Source: Devosia geojensis
GTDB lineage: Bacteria > Pseudomonadota > Alphaproteobacteria > Rhizobiales > Devosiaceae
Assembly: GCF_000969415.1 (NCBI RefSeq)
Contig: NZ_JZEX01000118.1
Location: 1 to 38,082 of the forward strand
Reading direction: 5' to 3'
Length of the DNA: 38,082 nucleotides
The translations under genes were made by a program, and so were the position numbers. The notes beneath the pieces were generated by a model that ran no database searches, was not told the DNA's origin, and saw nothing but the letters and a program-made list of their open reading frames with translations. Shown here in pieces: positions 19,436-29,089 of the stretch (its first letter is position 1; each line of letters starts with the position of its first letter).

Positions 19436-20307
19436 CGCTGACGGCAGACCTTCTCATCGATTCGCGCTGCCAGCTCGGCGAAGGCCCGTTCTGGCATCCG
19501 CTGCGCAGCGAGCTCTTCTGGTTCGACATCAACGAATGCACGATGCTGTCGGCGACGGCAGCCGGCTCCATCGTCCAGACCTGGACGTTCGACGAGGCGG
19601 TTTCGGCCGCCGCCGTCATCGACCACGAGCATCTGGCGATCGCGACGGAAACGGGCCTGAAGCGCATCGACCTCGTCAGCGGCCGGCAGGAGCTGATCGT
19701 TCCCATCGAGGCGGACAATGCCGCGACCCGATCCAACGACAGTCGTGTCGACCGGACGGGCGGCTTCTGGATCGGCACGATGAGGAAGCAGGAGGAGGAA
19801 CCTGGCGGCGCGGTCTATCGCTACCGCGGCGGGGAGCTCAAGCGCATCCTCTCCGACGTCAAGATCCCCAACGCCATCTGCTTTTCGCCGGACGGGCGCA
19901 TCGCCTATTTCAGCGACACCCCGAGCAAGCGCATCCTCAAGTGCCGGACCGATCCGGATACGGGCCTGCCGGTCGGCGAGTGGACGCTCTTCTCCGATGT
20001 TTCGGATCACCGCGGCTACCCGGACGGGGCGGTGACCGATGCCGAGGGGTTCGTGTGGAACGCCCGCTGGGGCGGGAACTGCGTGGTGCGCCATGCGCCG
20101 GACGGCTCGGTCGACCGGATCATCGAGCTGCCGGTGAGCCAGGTCACCTGCCCCGCTTTCGGCGGGCCGGACTACAGAACCCTGTTCATCACATCGGCCA
20201 GCAAGACCCTGAGTCCGGAGCAGTTGGCGCGCGAGCCGCACGCGGGCAGCGTCTTTGCCATCGAGCTGGACGTCGCGGGATTGCCGGAGCCAGCGATAAC
20301 GCTCTAG
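19432..20307 (+). CDS. SMP-30/gluconolactonase/LRE family sugar lactonase
   Basis: Probably hydrolyses an aldono-lactone to the free aldonate, ahead of the dehydratase. It is a 291-residue six-bladed beta-propeller. Expected metal ligands are present: Glu17 (LGEGPFWH), Asn147 (KIPNAICFSPDG) and Asp198 (GYPDGAVTDAEG). Arg100 and Asn102 (ATRSNDSRVD) match substrate-binding residues of the family. GGFWIGTMRK is a further landmark. Family members act on glucono-, galactono-, arabino- or xylono-lactones; the specificity cannot be seen. It is translationally coupled to the aldolase gene and ends 10 bases before the convergent comEC stop. No sugar dehydrogenase or transporter accompanies the cassette. 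Confidence 0.9.
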   Translation: MTLTADLLIDSRCQLGEGPFWHPLRSELFWFDINECTMLSATAAGSIVQTWTFDEAVSAAAVIDHEHLAIATETGLKRIDLVSGRQELIVPIEADNAATRSNDSRVDRTGGFWIGTMRKQEEEPGGAVYRYRGGELKRILSDVKIPNAICFSPDGRIAYFSDTPSKRILKCRTDPDTGLPVGEWTLFSDVSDHRGYPDGAVTDAEGFVWNARWGGNCVVRHAPDGSVDRIIELPVSQVTCPAFGGPDYRTLFITSASKTLSPEQLAREPHAGSVFAIELDVAGLPEPAITL

Positions 20308-20317
20308 CAGCACGTCA

Positions 20318-22636
20318 TCAGGGCGCGACACGCCACGGGCGGTCGAGGGTGGTGATTGCCGGGCGGATATCGAAGCGGCCGGCCGATGCATTCCAGCGCA
20401 GCCAGTGGACGCCGCCGCGGTCGAGGTCGACGATGTCGATGGTCTGTGTCTTCTCGCGGCAGGATGGCGGCGCCCGCAGCCGCGTGACGACGAGGTCGTT
20501 GCGTTCGCAATCTTCCGCGAATGCCTCGCGATTCTTGACGAGGGCGAGGGAGAAGTCCTCGCCCGTATGGATGCAGCCGAAACTGTCGCAGCGGGTATTT
20601 TCCAGCGAGGGGGCGATCTCGAGGCCGTAGGTCTCGGACCAGACGTCGGTTGCAAAGCTGCCCGTGCGGCCGGAGATGAGACCCATCCCCTGCCCTTCCC
20701 GGATGGCGACGGCCTGGGTGGTGTCGGCGGCGAGAACGTCGGGCCGCTGGTCGAAGCCGAAGGCAAGGACAAGCGGCAGCGCGAGCAACGGTCCGGCGAA
20801 GCGCCAGCGGCTCGGGACGAATGCGAACCAGGCGAGCGCCGTGATGCCGATGATCAGCGCGGCGGGCGTCAGCAGCGGGTTTGTCTCTAGCCCGGCGCTC
20901 CAGCCGGCGACCAGCACGGCTATATCCATCATGCGATCGATCCCCCAGCCCAGCACTTCGACGAAGGGCTGCTCGATGCCGAACGGCATGGCGAGGACCG
21001 AGAATACGCCGAAGGGCATGATGACGAAGGAGAGGACCGGCAGGGTCATCACGTTGGCCAGCACGCCGAGCGGCGCCGTCTGCTGGAAGTGGTAGGCGGC
21101 AAAGAGGAGCGTGGCGAGGCCGGCGACGAGGCTTGTCCAGGCGGTGGCCCAGACGGCCGAGATGCTGCGCCCGAAGAGTCCCTGCCGGCCTTCGCGCGGC
21201 TGGCGCGGCAATTCGTAGACGCCGATGAGGGCGACGACCGCGGCAAACGAGAGCTGGAAGCTGGCGCGGAAGACGTCGGCCGGATCGATGAGCAGGATGA
21301 CAAGAGCGGCCAGCGCCACGTTGCGCATGGTGAGCGCGCGCCGGTCGGCGAGCACTGCGCCGAAGATCAGCACCAGCATGAGGGTTGACCGGAAGGCCGG
21401 CGTGTTGGCGATGCCGCCGGCGAGCAGGAGATAGCCAACGGCCGCGACGATCCCGGCGACCGCGGCGATTTTCTTGGCCGGCAGGGAGCCGGTGAAGCCG
21501 GCGAGCGCTGCGAGCATCGCGCGCACGACGAAGAAGACGCCGCCGGCAACGATCGACAGGTGCAGGCCGGAGATGGAGTAGATGTGCGCCAGGCCCGAAT
21601 TGGCCATGGCGTCGCGGGTCGCGTCATCGATGTTGCTCTGGTCGCCGACGAGCATGGCCCAGGCGATGGCCGCCGAAGGTCCCTCGAGAACGGCATCGAC
21701 GCGCTGCCCGATGGCTCGCCGGATACCGTCCACGCTGCGCACGGGATTGAAGCTCTCGTCGCGTGCGATGACCTCGAAGCCGCTGGTCACGTTGCCGTAG
21801 GCGCCGATGCCGGCGAAATAGGCGTGGAACTGGCTGTCGAAGGCGCCCGGAAGGATGGGGCCGGGAACGCGCGCGAGGCGCAGGTTGGCGCGGATGCGGT
21901 CTCCGGGCGCGAGCGCCGGTTCGGCCGGCGCGACGAGCCGCGCCCTGCGGATGTCGACGGGTCGCGTGCCTTCGCCGGGCGCCAGTTGCGAAACGACGAT
22001 GCGGCGCTGATCCTGGGTCTGCGAGAGTATCTCGTCGACGACCGCCTCGAAGGTGCCGTACGCGGGGCGCGTCAGCATCTGCGTGCCCCAGAGGAGACCG
22101 TGAACGGGCATCAACGCCAACCCTACGCCGGCGGCAAGGGCGAGCGCGGCGGCGCGCTGCAGCAGGGGGCGGGACGAGGACACAGCGGCAATCATGGCAA
22201 AGAGCAGGACCATGCCGAGCACGGCGCCTTGCAGCGGCTCCTGCGGCAGCCCCGCGTAGACGATCAGGCCGCCGATCATTGCGAACGGCAGGAGGATGAG
22301 CAGTCGCCGCGCCTCGAAGGCCCATGCGAGATCGGCGAGCAGCACCGCGTGCCAGCGAGGCTTTTGCGCGGACCGGCGCAATTGCGGCAGCACGAGACGC
22401 GTGCGGCCCTGCGGCCGAACGGGCAACGGCGTCTCGACGGACGTCGCAACCTCCTGCGTCACTGTCGCCCCCGCTCCAGCGCCCCCCGGGGGATTGCTAT
22501 CTTGCGAAGGCGGCCCATCGTTTCGAGATGGCCAACGCAGATGCGCGATCCCTGGGTGCGTCCCTGCCCCGGCGCGCAAGCCCCCCGCTGGGGGCTGCGG
22601 CGGGGCCGCCGTCAGCCGCACTTGCGCTGCCGACAA
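20318..22636 (-). CDS. comEC: ComEC/Rec2-family DNA-uptake membrane protein
   Basis: ComEC proteins form the inner-membrane channel for single-stranded DNA in natural transformation. This one has up to 772 residues. After a Pro/Gly-rich N-terminus come hydrophobic helices ([19 protein letters not shown] onward). A DUF4131-like soluble segment around residues 190-290 follows. The Competence domain contains [33 protein letters not shown] and [13 protein letters not shown], with many more helices. The C-terminal 130 residues keep paired Cys motifs ([15 protein letters not shown]) but lack the HxHxDH metallo-beta-lactamase signature, as in related rhizobial proteins. The start is uncertain: TTG 22636 gives the longest form, and GTG 22462 with GGAG upstream is a credible alternative. 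Uptake function is inferred from family only; no other competence gene is nearby. Confidence 0.9.
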   Translation of the reverse strand: MSAAQVRLTAAPPQPPAGGLRAGAGTHPGIAHLRWPSRNDGPPSQDSNPPGGAGAGATVTQEVATSVETPLPVRPQGRTRLVLPQLRRSAQKPRWHAVLLADLAWAFEARRLLILLPFAMIGGLIVYAGLPQEPLQGAVLGMVLLFAMIAAVSSSRPLLQRAAALALAAGVGLALMPVHGLLWGTQMLTRPAYGTFEAVVDEILSQTQDQRRIVVSQLAPGEGTRPVDIRRARLVAPAEPALAPGDRIRANLRLARVPGPILPGAFDSQFHAYFAGIGAYGNVTSGFEVIARDESFNPVRSVDGIRRAIGQRVDAVLEGPSAAIAWAMLVGDQSNIDDATRDAMANSGLAHIYSISGLHLSIVAGGVFFVVRAMLAALAGFTGSLPAKKIAAVAGIVAAVGYLLLAGGIANTPAFRSTLMLVLIFGAVLADRRALTMRNVALAALVILLIDPADVFRASFQLSFAAVVALIGVYELPRQPREGRQGLFGRSISAVWATAWTSLVAGLATLLFAAYHFQQTAPLGVLANVMTLPVLSFVIMPFGVFSVLAMPFGIEQPFVEVLGWGIDRMMDIAVLVAGWSAGLETNPLLTPAALIIGITALAWFAFVPSRWRFAGPLLALPLVLAFGFDQRPDVLAADTTQAVAIREGQGMGLISGRTGSFATDVWSETYGLEIAPSLENTRCDSFGCIHTGEDFSLALVKNREAFAEDCERNDLVVTRLRAPPSCREKTQTIDIVDLDRGGVHWLRWNASAGRFDIRPAITTLDRPWRVAP

Positions 22637-22682
22637 CCTATGCTACACACGGGGCCCAATTCGTCCAACCGTTCCGGCGTCG

Positions 22683-24101
22683 ATGTCACAACAAGTCGTC
22701 ACTCGCTTCGCTCCCTCTCCGACGGGCTACCTGCATATCGGCAGCGCCCGCGCGGCGCTGTTCAACTGGGTCTTCGCGCGCAAGACCGGCGGCAAGATGC
22801 TGCTGCGCATCGAGGACACGGACCGGGAGCGCTCGACCGAGGAAGCGATCGAGGCCATCTACGACGGCCTCAAATGGCTGGGACTCGAATGGGACGGCGA
22901 GCCGATCCTGCAGTTCGGCCGCGCGGCGCGCCATGCCGAGATCGCGCACGAGCTGCTGGCCCGCGGCCAGGCCTACAAGTGCTACTGCACGCCCGAGGAG
23001 CTGGCGCAGATGCGCGAGGAAGCGCGCGCGGCTGGTTTGCCGCCGCGCTACAACGGCTACTGGCGGGATCGCGATCCTTCCGAGGCGCCCGAGGGCGTCG
23101 CGCCCGTCATCCGCATCAAGGCGCCGCTTTCCGGCGAGATCGTCGTCGACGATCACGTCCAGGGCAAGGTCGTGTTCAAGACCGAGAACCTCGATGATTT
23201 CATCATCCTGCGCTCGGACGGCACGCCGACCTACATGCTGGCGGTGGTGGTCGACGATCATGACATGAACGTCACCCATATCATCCGCGGCGACGATCAC
23301 CTGACCAACGCCGCCCGGCAGATCGTCATCTACAACGCCATGGGCTGGAACATTCCTGAGATGGCGCACATCCCGCTTATCCACGGGCCGGACGGGGCAA
23401 AGCTCTCCAAGCGCCATGGGGCGCTCGGGGTCGGCGCCTACCGGCAGATGGGGTACCTGCCCGCCGCCATGCGCAACTACATCGCGCGGCTCGGCTGGAG
23501 CCACGGGGACGAGGAGATCTTCTCCACCGAGCAAATGGTCGAATGGTTCAGCCTCGACGGCCTCAACAAGGGCGCGGCGCGCTTCGACTTCGTCAAGCTC
23601 GAGAGCGTCAACGGCCACTACATCCGCGAGGCGACGCCGGACTACCTCTATGAGGTGATGGTGGCGACGGCCAGGGAAGTCGGCCGCGAGGACGACCTTG
23701 CCGGGCTCGCCGCCCACAAGGAGACGGTGCTTGCAGCTCTGCCCGAGCTGCAGCCGCGCGCCAAGACGGTTCTCGAACTCATCGACCTGGCGCAGTTCAT
23801 CTATGCCAACCGCCCCATCATCATCGACGAGGCGGCCGGCAAGCTTCTGACGGGCGACGCGCGCGTGACCTTGAGGGAAGTCCACGAACTCCTGCGCGGG
23901 CTCAACGACTGGTCGGTGCCCGCCATCGACGCTGCGATGCGCGCCTTTGCCGAGGCCAAGGGCCTCAAGCTTGGCAAGATCGCTCAGCCGCTGCGCGCCG
24001 CGATCACCGGTCGCACAGTTTCGCCGGGCATTTTCGAGGTCATGGTGCTGATAGGAAAGGACGATAGCCTCGCCCGCCTGTCCGACCAGATCACGAGCTG
24101 A
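22683..24101 (+). CDS. gltX: Glutamate--tRNA ligase
   Basis: GluRS charges tRNA-Glu, and in many alphaproteobacteria also tRNA-Gln for later amidation. It has 472 residues. The HIGH-type motif is [20 protein letters not shown], followed by [20 protein letters not shown]. The KMSKS-type motif is [13 protein letters not shown]. The C-terminal anticodon-binding helices end in [13 protein letters not shown]. The ATG at 22683 is the family start; an in-frame opening back to 22296 runs over comEC on the other strand and is rejected. It is divergent from comEC with at most 46 bases between them if the long comEC start is used. gltA follows after 158 bases containing a GC hairpin without a T run (24112-24136). 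Confidence 0.98.
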   Translation: MSQQVVTRFAPSPTGYLHIGSARAALFNWVFARKTGGKMLLRIEDTDRERSTEEAIEAIYDGLKWLGLEWDGEPILQFGRAARHAEIAHELLARGQAYKCYCTPEELAQMREEARAAGLPPRYNGYWRDRDPSEAPEGVAPVIRIKAPLSGEIVVDDHVQGKVVFKTENLDDFIILRSDGTPTYMLAVVVDDHDMNVTHIIRGDDHLTNAARQIVIYNAMGWNIPEMAHIPLIHGPDGAKLSKRHGALGVGAYRQMGYLPAAMRNYIARLGWSHGDEEIFSTEQMVEWFSLDGLNKGAARFDFVKLESVNGHYIREATPDYLYEVMVATAREVGREDDLAGLAAHKETVLAALPELQPRAKTVLELIDLAQFIYANRPIIIDEAAGKLLTGDARVTLREVHELLRGLNDWSVPAIDAAMRAFAEAKGLKLGKIAQPLRAAITGRTVSPGIFEVMVLIGKDDSLARLSDQITS

Positions 24102-24111
24102 CGACTTCCAG

Positions 24112-24136
24112 GGCGGGTAGGCGCCGCTTACCCGCC
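24112..24136 (+). other. GC-rich hairpin after gltX
   Basis: GGCGGGTA (24112-24119) pairs with TACCCGCC (24129-24136) across a 9-base loop, 10 bases past the gltX stop. No T run follows, so it is either a weak or Rho-assisted terminator or a 3'-end stabiliser. Confidence 0.4.
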
Positions 24137-24259
24137 AGTTGCCTCCACGGGGGAAAAGGAATACCCCGAAGGCAAACCCCGAGGCCAATTTCAAGCATAT
24201 TGGTCCCGCCATTTCCGCCCCCTCCCCCGGAGGCGCCGCGGACCATCGAGGAGAGCTAA

Positions 24260-25549
24260 ATGACCGAGAAAGTCGCCAAACTCACGCTCGGAGATCAGAC
24301 CTACGAGTTTCCGGTGCTGGAGGGGTCTGTGGGGCCGGAGGTCATCGACATACGATCTCTCTACTCCAAGACCGGCCTCTTCACCTACGATCCGGGTTTC
24401 ACCTCGACGGCGGCGTGCGACAGCTCGATCACCTACATCGATGGCGACAAGGGCGAGCTCCTCTACCGGGGGTATCCGATCGACCAACTGGCCGAGAAGA
24501 GCAGCTATCTGGAGGTCTGCTACCTGCTGCTCTATGGCGAACTGCCGACCAAGTCCCAGCTTGCCGAGTTCGACGACCTGGTGACGCGCCACACCATGGT
24601 GCATGAGCAGATGCACTATTTCTACCGCGGGTTCCGGCGCGACGCGCACCCGATGGCGGTCATGACCGGCGTCGTCGGCGCCATGGCGGCGTTCTACCAC
24701 GACTCCACCGACATCAACGATCCGCAGCAGCGCGAGATCGCCTCGATCCGCATGATCGCCAAGATCCCGACGCTGGCGGCCATGGCCTACAAGTATTCGA
24801 TCGGCCAGCCGTTCGTCTATCCGCGCAACGACCTCGACTACGCCTCGAATTTCCTGCACATGTGCTTCTCGGTGCCGGCCGAGGAATACAAGGTCAATCC
24901 CGAGATCGCGCGGGCCATGGACCTGATCTTCACGCTCCATGCCGACCACGAGCAGAACGCCTCGACCTCGACCGTGCGGCTTTCGGGCTCGTCGGACGCC
25001 AATCCCTTCGCCTGCATCGCGGCAGGCGTCGCCTGCCTCTGGGGCCCGGCGCATGGCGGGGCGAACGAGGCGGCGCTCAACATGCTGCGCGAGATCGGCA
25101 CCGTCGAGCGCATCCCCGAATTCATCGCCCGCGCCAAGGACAAGAACGATCCGTTCCGCCTGATGGGCTTCGGCCACCGGGTCTACAAGAACTACGATCC
25201 GCGCGCCAAGGTGATGCAGGAAACGGCGCGCAAGGTTCTCGACATCCTCGGCGTCGAGAACAATCCCACCCTGCAGGTGGCCAAGGAGCTGGAGCGGATC
25301 GCGCTCGAAGACGAGTACTTCGTCGAGCGCAAGCTCTATCCGAACGTCGACTTCTATTCGGGCATCATCCTCAACGCCGTCGGCTTCCCGACCTCGATGT
25401 TCACGGTGCTCTTTGCCGTGGCGCGCACCGTCGGCTGGATCGCTCAGTGGAAGGAGATGATCGCCGACCCGCAGAAGAAGATCGGCCGTCCGCGCCAGCT
25501 CTACAACGGCTCGCCGGCGCGCGACTACACGCCGATCAGCGCGCGCTGA
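24260..25549 (+). CDS. gltA: Citrate synthase (type II)
   Basis: Citrate synthase condenses acetyl-CoA and oxaloacetate, the entry reaction of the TCA cycle. It has 429 residues, the length of the hexameric type II enzymes of Gram-negative bacteria. It has their N-terminal beta domain ([20 protein letters not shown], then [20 protein letters not shown]). The active site shows [15 protein letters not shown] and the signature [15 protein letters not shown]. An Asp in the [20 protein letters not shown] region completes the catalytic triad. A good SD (GAGGAGA) precedes ATG 24260. The stop at 25549 directly abuts the stop of lpxB on the other strand, leaving no intergenic terminator. Confidence 0.98.
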   Translation: MTEKVAKLTLGDQTYEFPVLEGSVGPEVIDIRSLYSKTGLFTYDPGFTSTAACDSSITYIDGDKGELLYRGYPIDQLAEKSSYLEVCYLLLYGELPTKSQLAEFDDLVTRHTMVHEQMHYFYRGFRRDAHPMAVMTGVVGAMAAFYHDSTDINDPQQREIASIRMIAKIPTLAAMAYKYSIGQPFVYPRNDLDYASNFLHMCFSVPAEEYKVNPEIARAMDLIFTLHADHEQNASTSTVRLSGSSDANPFACIAAGVACLWGPAHGGANEAALNMLREIGTVERIPEFIARAKDKNDPFRLMGFGHRVYKNYDPRAKVMQETARKVLDILGVENNPTLQVAKELERIALEDEYFVERKLYPNVDFYSGIILNAVGFPTSMFTVLFAVARTVGWIAQWKEMIADPQKKIGRPRQLYNGSPARDYTPISAR

Positions 25550-26662
25550 TCAGGGCGCCAGATGAGCAAGGACCCGGTCGGCCGGGTCCCGCCTCGGCGC
25601 TTCGGGCGTTCCCTGCGCCATGAGTTCCACAAGCTCGTCGAAGGCCTCGCCCTGGCTTCGGCGGGCTTTTTCGTTGGCCAACAGGTTGCGGGCTGCTGCG
25701 ACCACTTCATCTACAGGCGGTTGCCCCCGGATGATCTCGGGAACGACCGGGCGGCCGAGGATGATGTTCGGCAGGCTTACCGCAGGGCGTCCGAGCTTGT
25801 CGTAGACCCGGGCCTGGTGCGGGTCCATGACGTAGACGGCAAGCATCGGTACGCCGGCCAGCGCCAGCTCGAGGGTGGCGGTGCCGGCAACGGTCACGGC
25901 GAGGAGCGTGCGGTCGTAGAGCTCGGCACGCCGGGCGCGGTCGGCGACGACCTCCACATTGATCGGCCAGGAGGCTGTTTCCGCCCCAAGGCTGGCGGCG
26001 AGCGACGGGAGGGTCGGAATGAAGAATCCCTCCCCCCTGCCCTCGTGCGCCATCGCCTCGGCGGCAGCGCGCATGATCGGCAGATGGCGGCGCAGTTCGC
26101 CCTCGCGGCTGCCGGGAAGCAGCGCGACGAGGCCGGTTTCGTTGAAGCGGGCGGGTTGCACCTCTGCCAGGGCGGGATGGCCGACATAGGAGGTCGGCGG
26201 GCCGCCGAGATCGTGCATGACCCTGGGCTCGAAAGGCAGAACGGCGAGGACTTCGGCGAAGAGCGGCTTGAGCCTGGCGGCGCGATGCGGCGAGCGCGCC
26301 CAGACGGACGGCGCGACATAGAGCAGGACAGGCCGATCGAATCCTTTGGCGCGCAGGCGCTGCGCCACGAGCTTGGAGAACTCCTGGGAATCGATGAGGA
26401 CGGTGACGTCCGGCCGGCTTCTTGCGATGGCGCGGGCCGTCTGCTCGACCCGCCAGAGCAAGAGCGGCAAGCGGCGCAGTACGTCGCTGATGCCCATGAC
26501 GGCGAGGTCGCTCATGGGGAAGAGGGAGACCAGTCCTTCGGCCGTCAGCTCATCGCCGCCGATACCGGTAAGCGCGAGGTCGACGCGCGGCCGCAGGCGC
26601 CTTACGAGATCCGCGCCGATCCGATCGCCGGACGGCTCGCCGGCGAGCACGAAGAGCTTCAT
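25550..26662 (-). CDS. lpxB: Lipid-A-disaccharide synthase
   Basis: LpxB joins UDP-2,3-diacylglucosamine and lipid X to form the lipid A disaccharide. It is a peripheral inner-membrane GT19 glycosyltransferase. The N-terminus KLFVLAGEPSGDRIGADLVR has the GEPSGD signature. DLAVMGISDVLRRLPLLLWR forms the membrane-facing helix, and VLLYVAPSVWARSP, LLPGSREGELRRHLPIM and VAGTATLELALAGVPM follow. ATG 26662 gives 370 residues beginning at the family start, with AGGGG just ahead; GTG 26692, one base after the lpxA stop, would add 10 residues. It is the last gene of the envelope block. lpxI, which often lies between lpxA and lpxB in this class, is missing here. Confidence 0.95.
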   Translation of the reverse strand: MKLFVLAGEPSGDRIGADLVRRLRPRVDLALTGIGGDELTAEGLVSLFPMSDLAVMGISDVLRRLPLLLWRVEQTARAIARSRPDVTVLIDSQEFSKLVAQRLRAKGFDRPVLLYVAPSVWARSPHRAARLKPLFAEVLAVLPFEPRVMHDLGGPPTSYVGHPALAEVQPARFNETGLVALLPGSREGELRRHLPIMRAAAEAMAHEGRGEGFFIPTLPSLAASLGAETASWPINVEVVADRARRAELYDRTLLAVTVAGTATLELALAGVPMLAVYVMDPHQARVYDKLGRPAVSLPNIILGRPVVPEIIRGQPPVDEVVAAARNLLANEKARRSQGEAFDELVELMAQGTPEAPRRDPADRVLAHLAP

Positions 26663-26693
26663 GCCCCTGAGGCCGGCGGGCGCGACGCTCACC

Positions 26694-27509
26694 TCAGTCC
26701 TCGCTGGCGACTTGGCCGTTGCGGGGCACGAGGATGGGACGATCCGACGCCGAGGTGATGAAGGCCACCACGTCTTGCACCAGGTCGTCGTCCTTGAAGA
26801 GCTCGGCGGCGTCCTCCGTCCGCTCGCGCAGCGTTCCTTCGTTGGAGAAGATCATGCGGTAGGCCGCGCGCAGGCGATGGATCGCCTCGCGGTCGAACTG
26901 GCGACGCTTGAGGCCGACGAGATTGAGGCCGGCGAGGCTTGCCCGGTTGCCGACGGCCATGCCGTAGGGAATGACGTCGCCGTCGACCATGCTCTGCGCG
27001 CCGATGAAGGCATGGGCGCCGATGCGGGTGCGCTGGTGCACGACGACCGTGCCGCCGAAGGTGACGTTGTCGCCGATCCGGCAGTGGCCGGCGATGCCGA
27101 CATAGTTGGCCATGATGACGTTATTGCCGATGATGGTGTCGTGCGCGACGTGGGCGCTCGCCATGATGAGGCACTCGTTGCCGACCTTGGTCAGCATGCC
27201 ACCGGCGGCCGTGCCGGGATTGAGGGTCGCGGCCTCGCGGATGACGCAACGCTCACCGATCTCGAGCCGGGAGGCTTCACCCTTGTACTTGAGGTCCTGC
27301 GGCTGATGACCGACCGAAGCGAAGGGATAGATGCGGGTGCCCGCCCCAACGTGCGTGTGGCCTTCGACCACGACATGCGAGATGAGCTCGACGTCGGCGT
27401 CGAGCACGACATTCTCGCCCACGATGCAATATGGCCCGATCCTGACGTTCGCGCCGAGGCGCGCGCCGGAGGCCACGATGGCGGTCGGGTGGATGCTGAC
27501 CGAGCTCAC
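26694..27509 (-). CDS. lpxA: UDP-N-acetylglucosamine acyltransferase
   Basis: LpxA moves a 3-hydroxyacyl chain from ACP to UDP-GlcNAc, the first step of lipid A synthesis. It is a 271-residue trimeric left-handed beta-helix protein. Hexapeptide repeats run from IHPTAIVASGARLGANVRIG to about residue 190. The catalytic His is in LIMASAHVAHDTII. A C-terminal helical domain (LNLVGLKRRQFDREAIHRLR) follows. The start is GTG 27509; no ATG is in reach and the family begins with this SSVSIHPTA segment. It starts one base after the fabZ stop, so translation is probably coupled. Confidence 0.97.
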   Translation of the reverse strand: MSSVSIHPTAIVASGARLGANVRIGPYCIVGENVVLDADVELISHVVVEGHTHVGAGTRIYPFASVGHQPQDLKYKGEASRLEIGERCVIREAATLNPGTAAGGMLTKVGNECLIMASAHVAHDTIIGNNVIMANYVGIAGHCRIGDNVTFGGTVVVHQRTRIGAHAFIGAQSMVDGDVIPYGMAVGNRASLAGLNLVGLKRRQFDREAIHRLRAAYRMIFSNEGTLRERTEDAAELFKDDDLVQDVVAFITSASDRPILVPRNGQVASED

Positions 27510-27510
27510 T

Positions 27511-27993
27511 CTATTGCGCCTCGACCATCATGGCGCCGATCTCGGCTTCGGCGACCACGACGCCGTCGACGATCGCCTTGGCCTCGTAGCGGCCGACATT
27601 GCGGCGGCGCTGGATCTTGCGGATGTGATATTCCAGACGGTCGCCTGGTTCGGCCGGCTTCCTGAACTTGGCCTTGTCGATGGTGAGCATCAGGACGATG
27701 TTCTTCTTGCCCGACATGGCGTCGTTGGCAATGACGATGGCGCCGGCGGTCTGGGCCATGCCTTCGATGATCAGCACGCCCGGGAAGATCGGCTTGCCGG
27801 GAAAGTGACCCTGGAAGATCGGCTCGTTGATCGTGACGTTCTTGATGCCGATAGCGGTCTCGTCGCCGTTGATCTCGATGATCCGGTCGATCATCAGGAA
27901 CGGATAACGGTGCGGCAGGCACTCGAGAATCCGGGCGATGTCGAGGGTACCCAACTGAGTGCCCTCTCCTGTCCGGGCCAGGTCTGCATCCAT
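27511..27993 (-). CDS. fabZ: 3-hydroxyacyl-[acyl-carrier-protein] dehydratase FabZ
   Basis: FabZ dehydrates 3-hydroxyacyl-ACP in fatty acid elongation and competes with LpxA and LpxD for the same substrates, which explains its place between them. It is a 160-residue hot-dog fold protein. The catalytic His is in [19 protein letters not shown] and the catalytic Glu in [34 protein letters not shown] is the family signature. The N-terminal 18 residues are an extension typical of the class. ATG 27993 overlaps the lpxD TGA by one base and has AAGGGG ahead. Confidence 0.97.
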   Translation of the reverse strand: MDADLARTGEGTQLGTLDIARILECLPHRYPFLMIDRIIEINGDETAIGIKNVTINEPIFQGHFPGKPIFPGVLIIEGMAQTAGAIVIANDAMSGKKNIVLMLTIDKAKFRKPAEPGDRLEYHIRKIQRRRNVGRYEAKAIVDGVVVAEAEIGAMMVEAQ

Positions 27994-29015
27994 CACCGTT
28001 GGTCCCCCTTGCTCAAGCGCCGCACGGTCGCAATCTCTTTCCAGAAGTCTCTTATATCCTGCGCGGGCGCCCCGGCAAGCTTGGAGCCGGCGGGCCAATC
28101 CTTGGTGATTGCCGCCCGTCCGTAGACCACGGAGCCGTCGCCGATGGAGAGGTGTCCGGAGGTGCCGACGCCCGCGCCCATGACCACGCCGTCGCCCACG
28201 ATCGTCGTGCCGGCAAGGCCCGTGGTGGGGGCCAGCAGGCAGTTGCGCCCGAGGCGCGAGTTGTGGCCGATGACGACGATGTTGCCGAGCTTGGTGCCCT
28301 CGCCGATCACCGTGTCGCCCAGGGCGCCGCGGTCCAGGGTGGCGTTGGGACCGATCTCGCAGCGATCCTGCACGATCAGGCGGCCGAGCTGCGGGATCTT
28401 GCGGTTGGTCGACCCATGGTCCAGCCAGCCGAAGCCCTCCGTGCCCAATCGGGCGCCGGGGTGCACGACGACGTTGTTGCCCAGATGGGAGCAGTAAATG
28501 GTGCAGTTGGCGGCAATGACGCAATTGCGCCCGATGGTGACGCCCCGGCCGATGACCGTGTTGGGACCGATGACCGTATTGCGGCCGATCTCGACGCCCC
28601 GGCCGATCACGACATTCTCGCCGATCTCCACCCCTTCCTCGATCAAAGGTTCGGGCAGCCCGTCCCCCTTGCCGGAGGCAAGCGTGCGGGTGCTGTCCGG
28701 ATAGAGGTATTCGAGAAGGTCGACGAAGAGTTCGTGGGGTTTGTCGGCGACGATGGCGACAGCGCCGACCGGAACCTCATCCGTGAGCGCGGCGGAAACG
28801 ACGACGGCGCCGGCCGACGTGCCGCGCAGATCGTCTGCATAGGATTTGCTTGCCGCCAGGGCCAGGGTCTGCGGGGTCGCAGTGACCAACTCGTCGGCGC
28901 CGGAGATCAGCAACGTGCCGGCGCGGGGATCGGCCACCGCTCCGAACCCTACAGCCGCCAGCAGGCTGGCGAGGGTATCGGGCGGGGAAGCCTGAAAGAA
29001 GCGCGTATCAACCAT
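27993..29015 (-). CDS. lpxD: UDP-3-O-(3-hydroxyacyl)glucosamine N-acyltransferase
   Basis: LpxD adds the second 3-hydroxyacyl chain to the glucosamine nitrogen in lipid A synthesis. It has 340 residues. An N-terminal uridine-binding domain runs to about residue 110 ([20 protein letters not shown], then [13 protein letters not shown]). A left-handed beta-helix of hexapeptide repeats follows ([20 protein letters not shown] and on). The catalytic His lies in [13 protein letters not shown]. The C-terminal helix ends near [13 protein letters not shown]. The start is ATG 29015. bamA lies 74 bases upstream, with a strong hairpin between them. fabZ is coupled downstream. Confidence 0.97.
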   Translation of the reverse strand: MVDTRFFQASPPDTLASLLAAVGFGAVADPRAGTLLISGADELVTATPQTLALAASKSYADDLRGTSAGAVVVSAALTDEVPVGAVAIVADKPHELFVDLLEYLYPDSTRTLASGKGDGLPEPLIEEGVEIGENVVIGRGVEIGRNTVIGPNTVIGRGVTIGRNCVIAANCTIYCSHLGNNVVVHPGARLGTEGFGWLDHGSTNRKIPQLGRLIVQDRCEIGPNATLDRGALGDTVIGEGTKLGNIVVIGHNSRLGRNCLLAPTTGLAGTTIVGDGVVMGAGVGTSGHLSIGDGSVVYGRAAITKDWPAGSKLAGAPAQDIRDFWKEIATVRRLSKGDQR

Positions 29016-29037
29016 GAAAGGCCACTCAATAATGGCA

Positions 29038-29067
29038 AGGGCCGCGGCGCGATCCGCCCGCGGCCCT
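29038..29067 (-). other. Strong hairpin between bamA and lpxD
   Basis: AGGGCCGCGG (29038-29047) pairs perfectly with CCGCGGCCCT (29058-29067), a 10-bp stem with a 10-base loop. On the minus strand it is followed by TGCCATTATT, a poor T tract. It could act as an attenuator or RNA-processing or stability element that sets lpx expression relative to bamA, or as a weak terminator. Confidence 0.5.
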
Positions 29068-29089
29068 CGAATTCAAGCACGCAGTGCGA

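Noticed and set aside
15798..20307. Recently mobile metabolic island
   Set aside because: No integrase, transposase, tRNA or direct repeats flank the cassette, and its GC content and codon use look like the neighbours by eye. It may be ancestral at this site.
22296..22682. N-terminal extension of gltX by about 129 residues
   Set aside because: The stretch lies on the strand opposite comEC, has Arg/Ser/Pro-rich shadow composition, and the GluRS family begins at the ATG at 22683.
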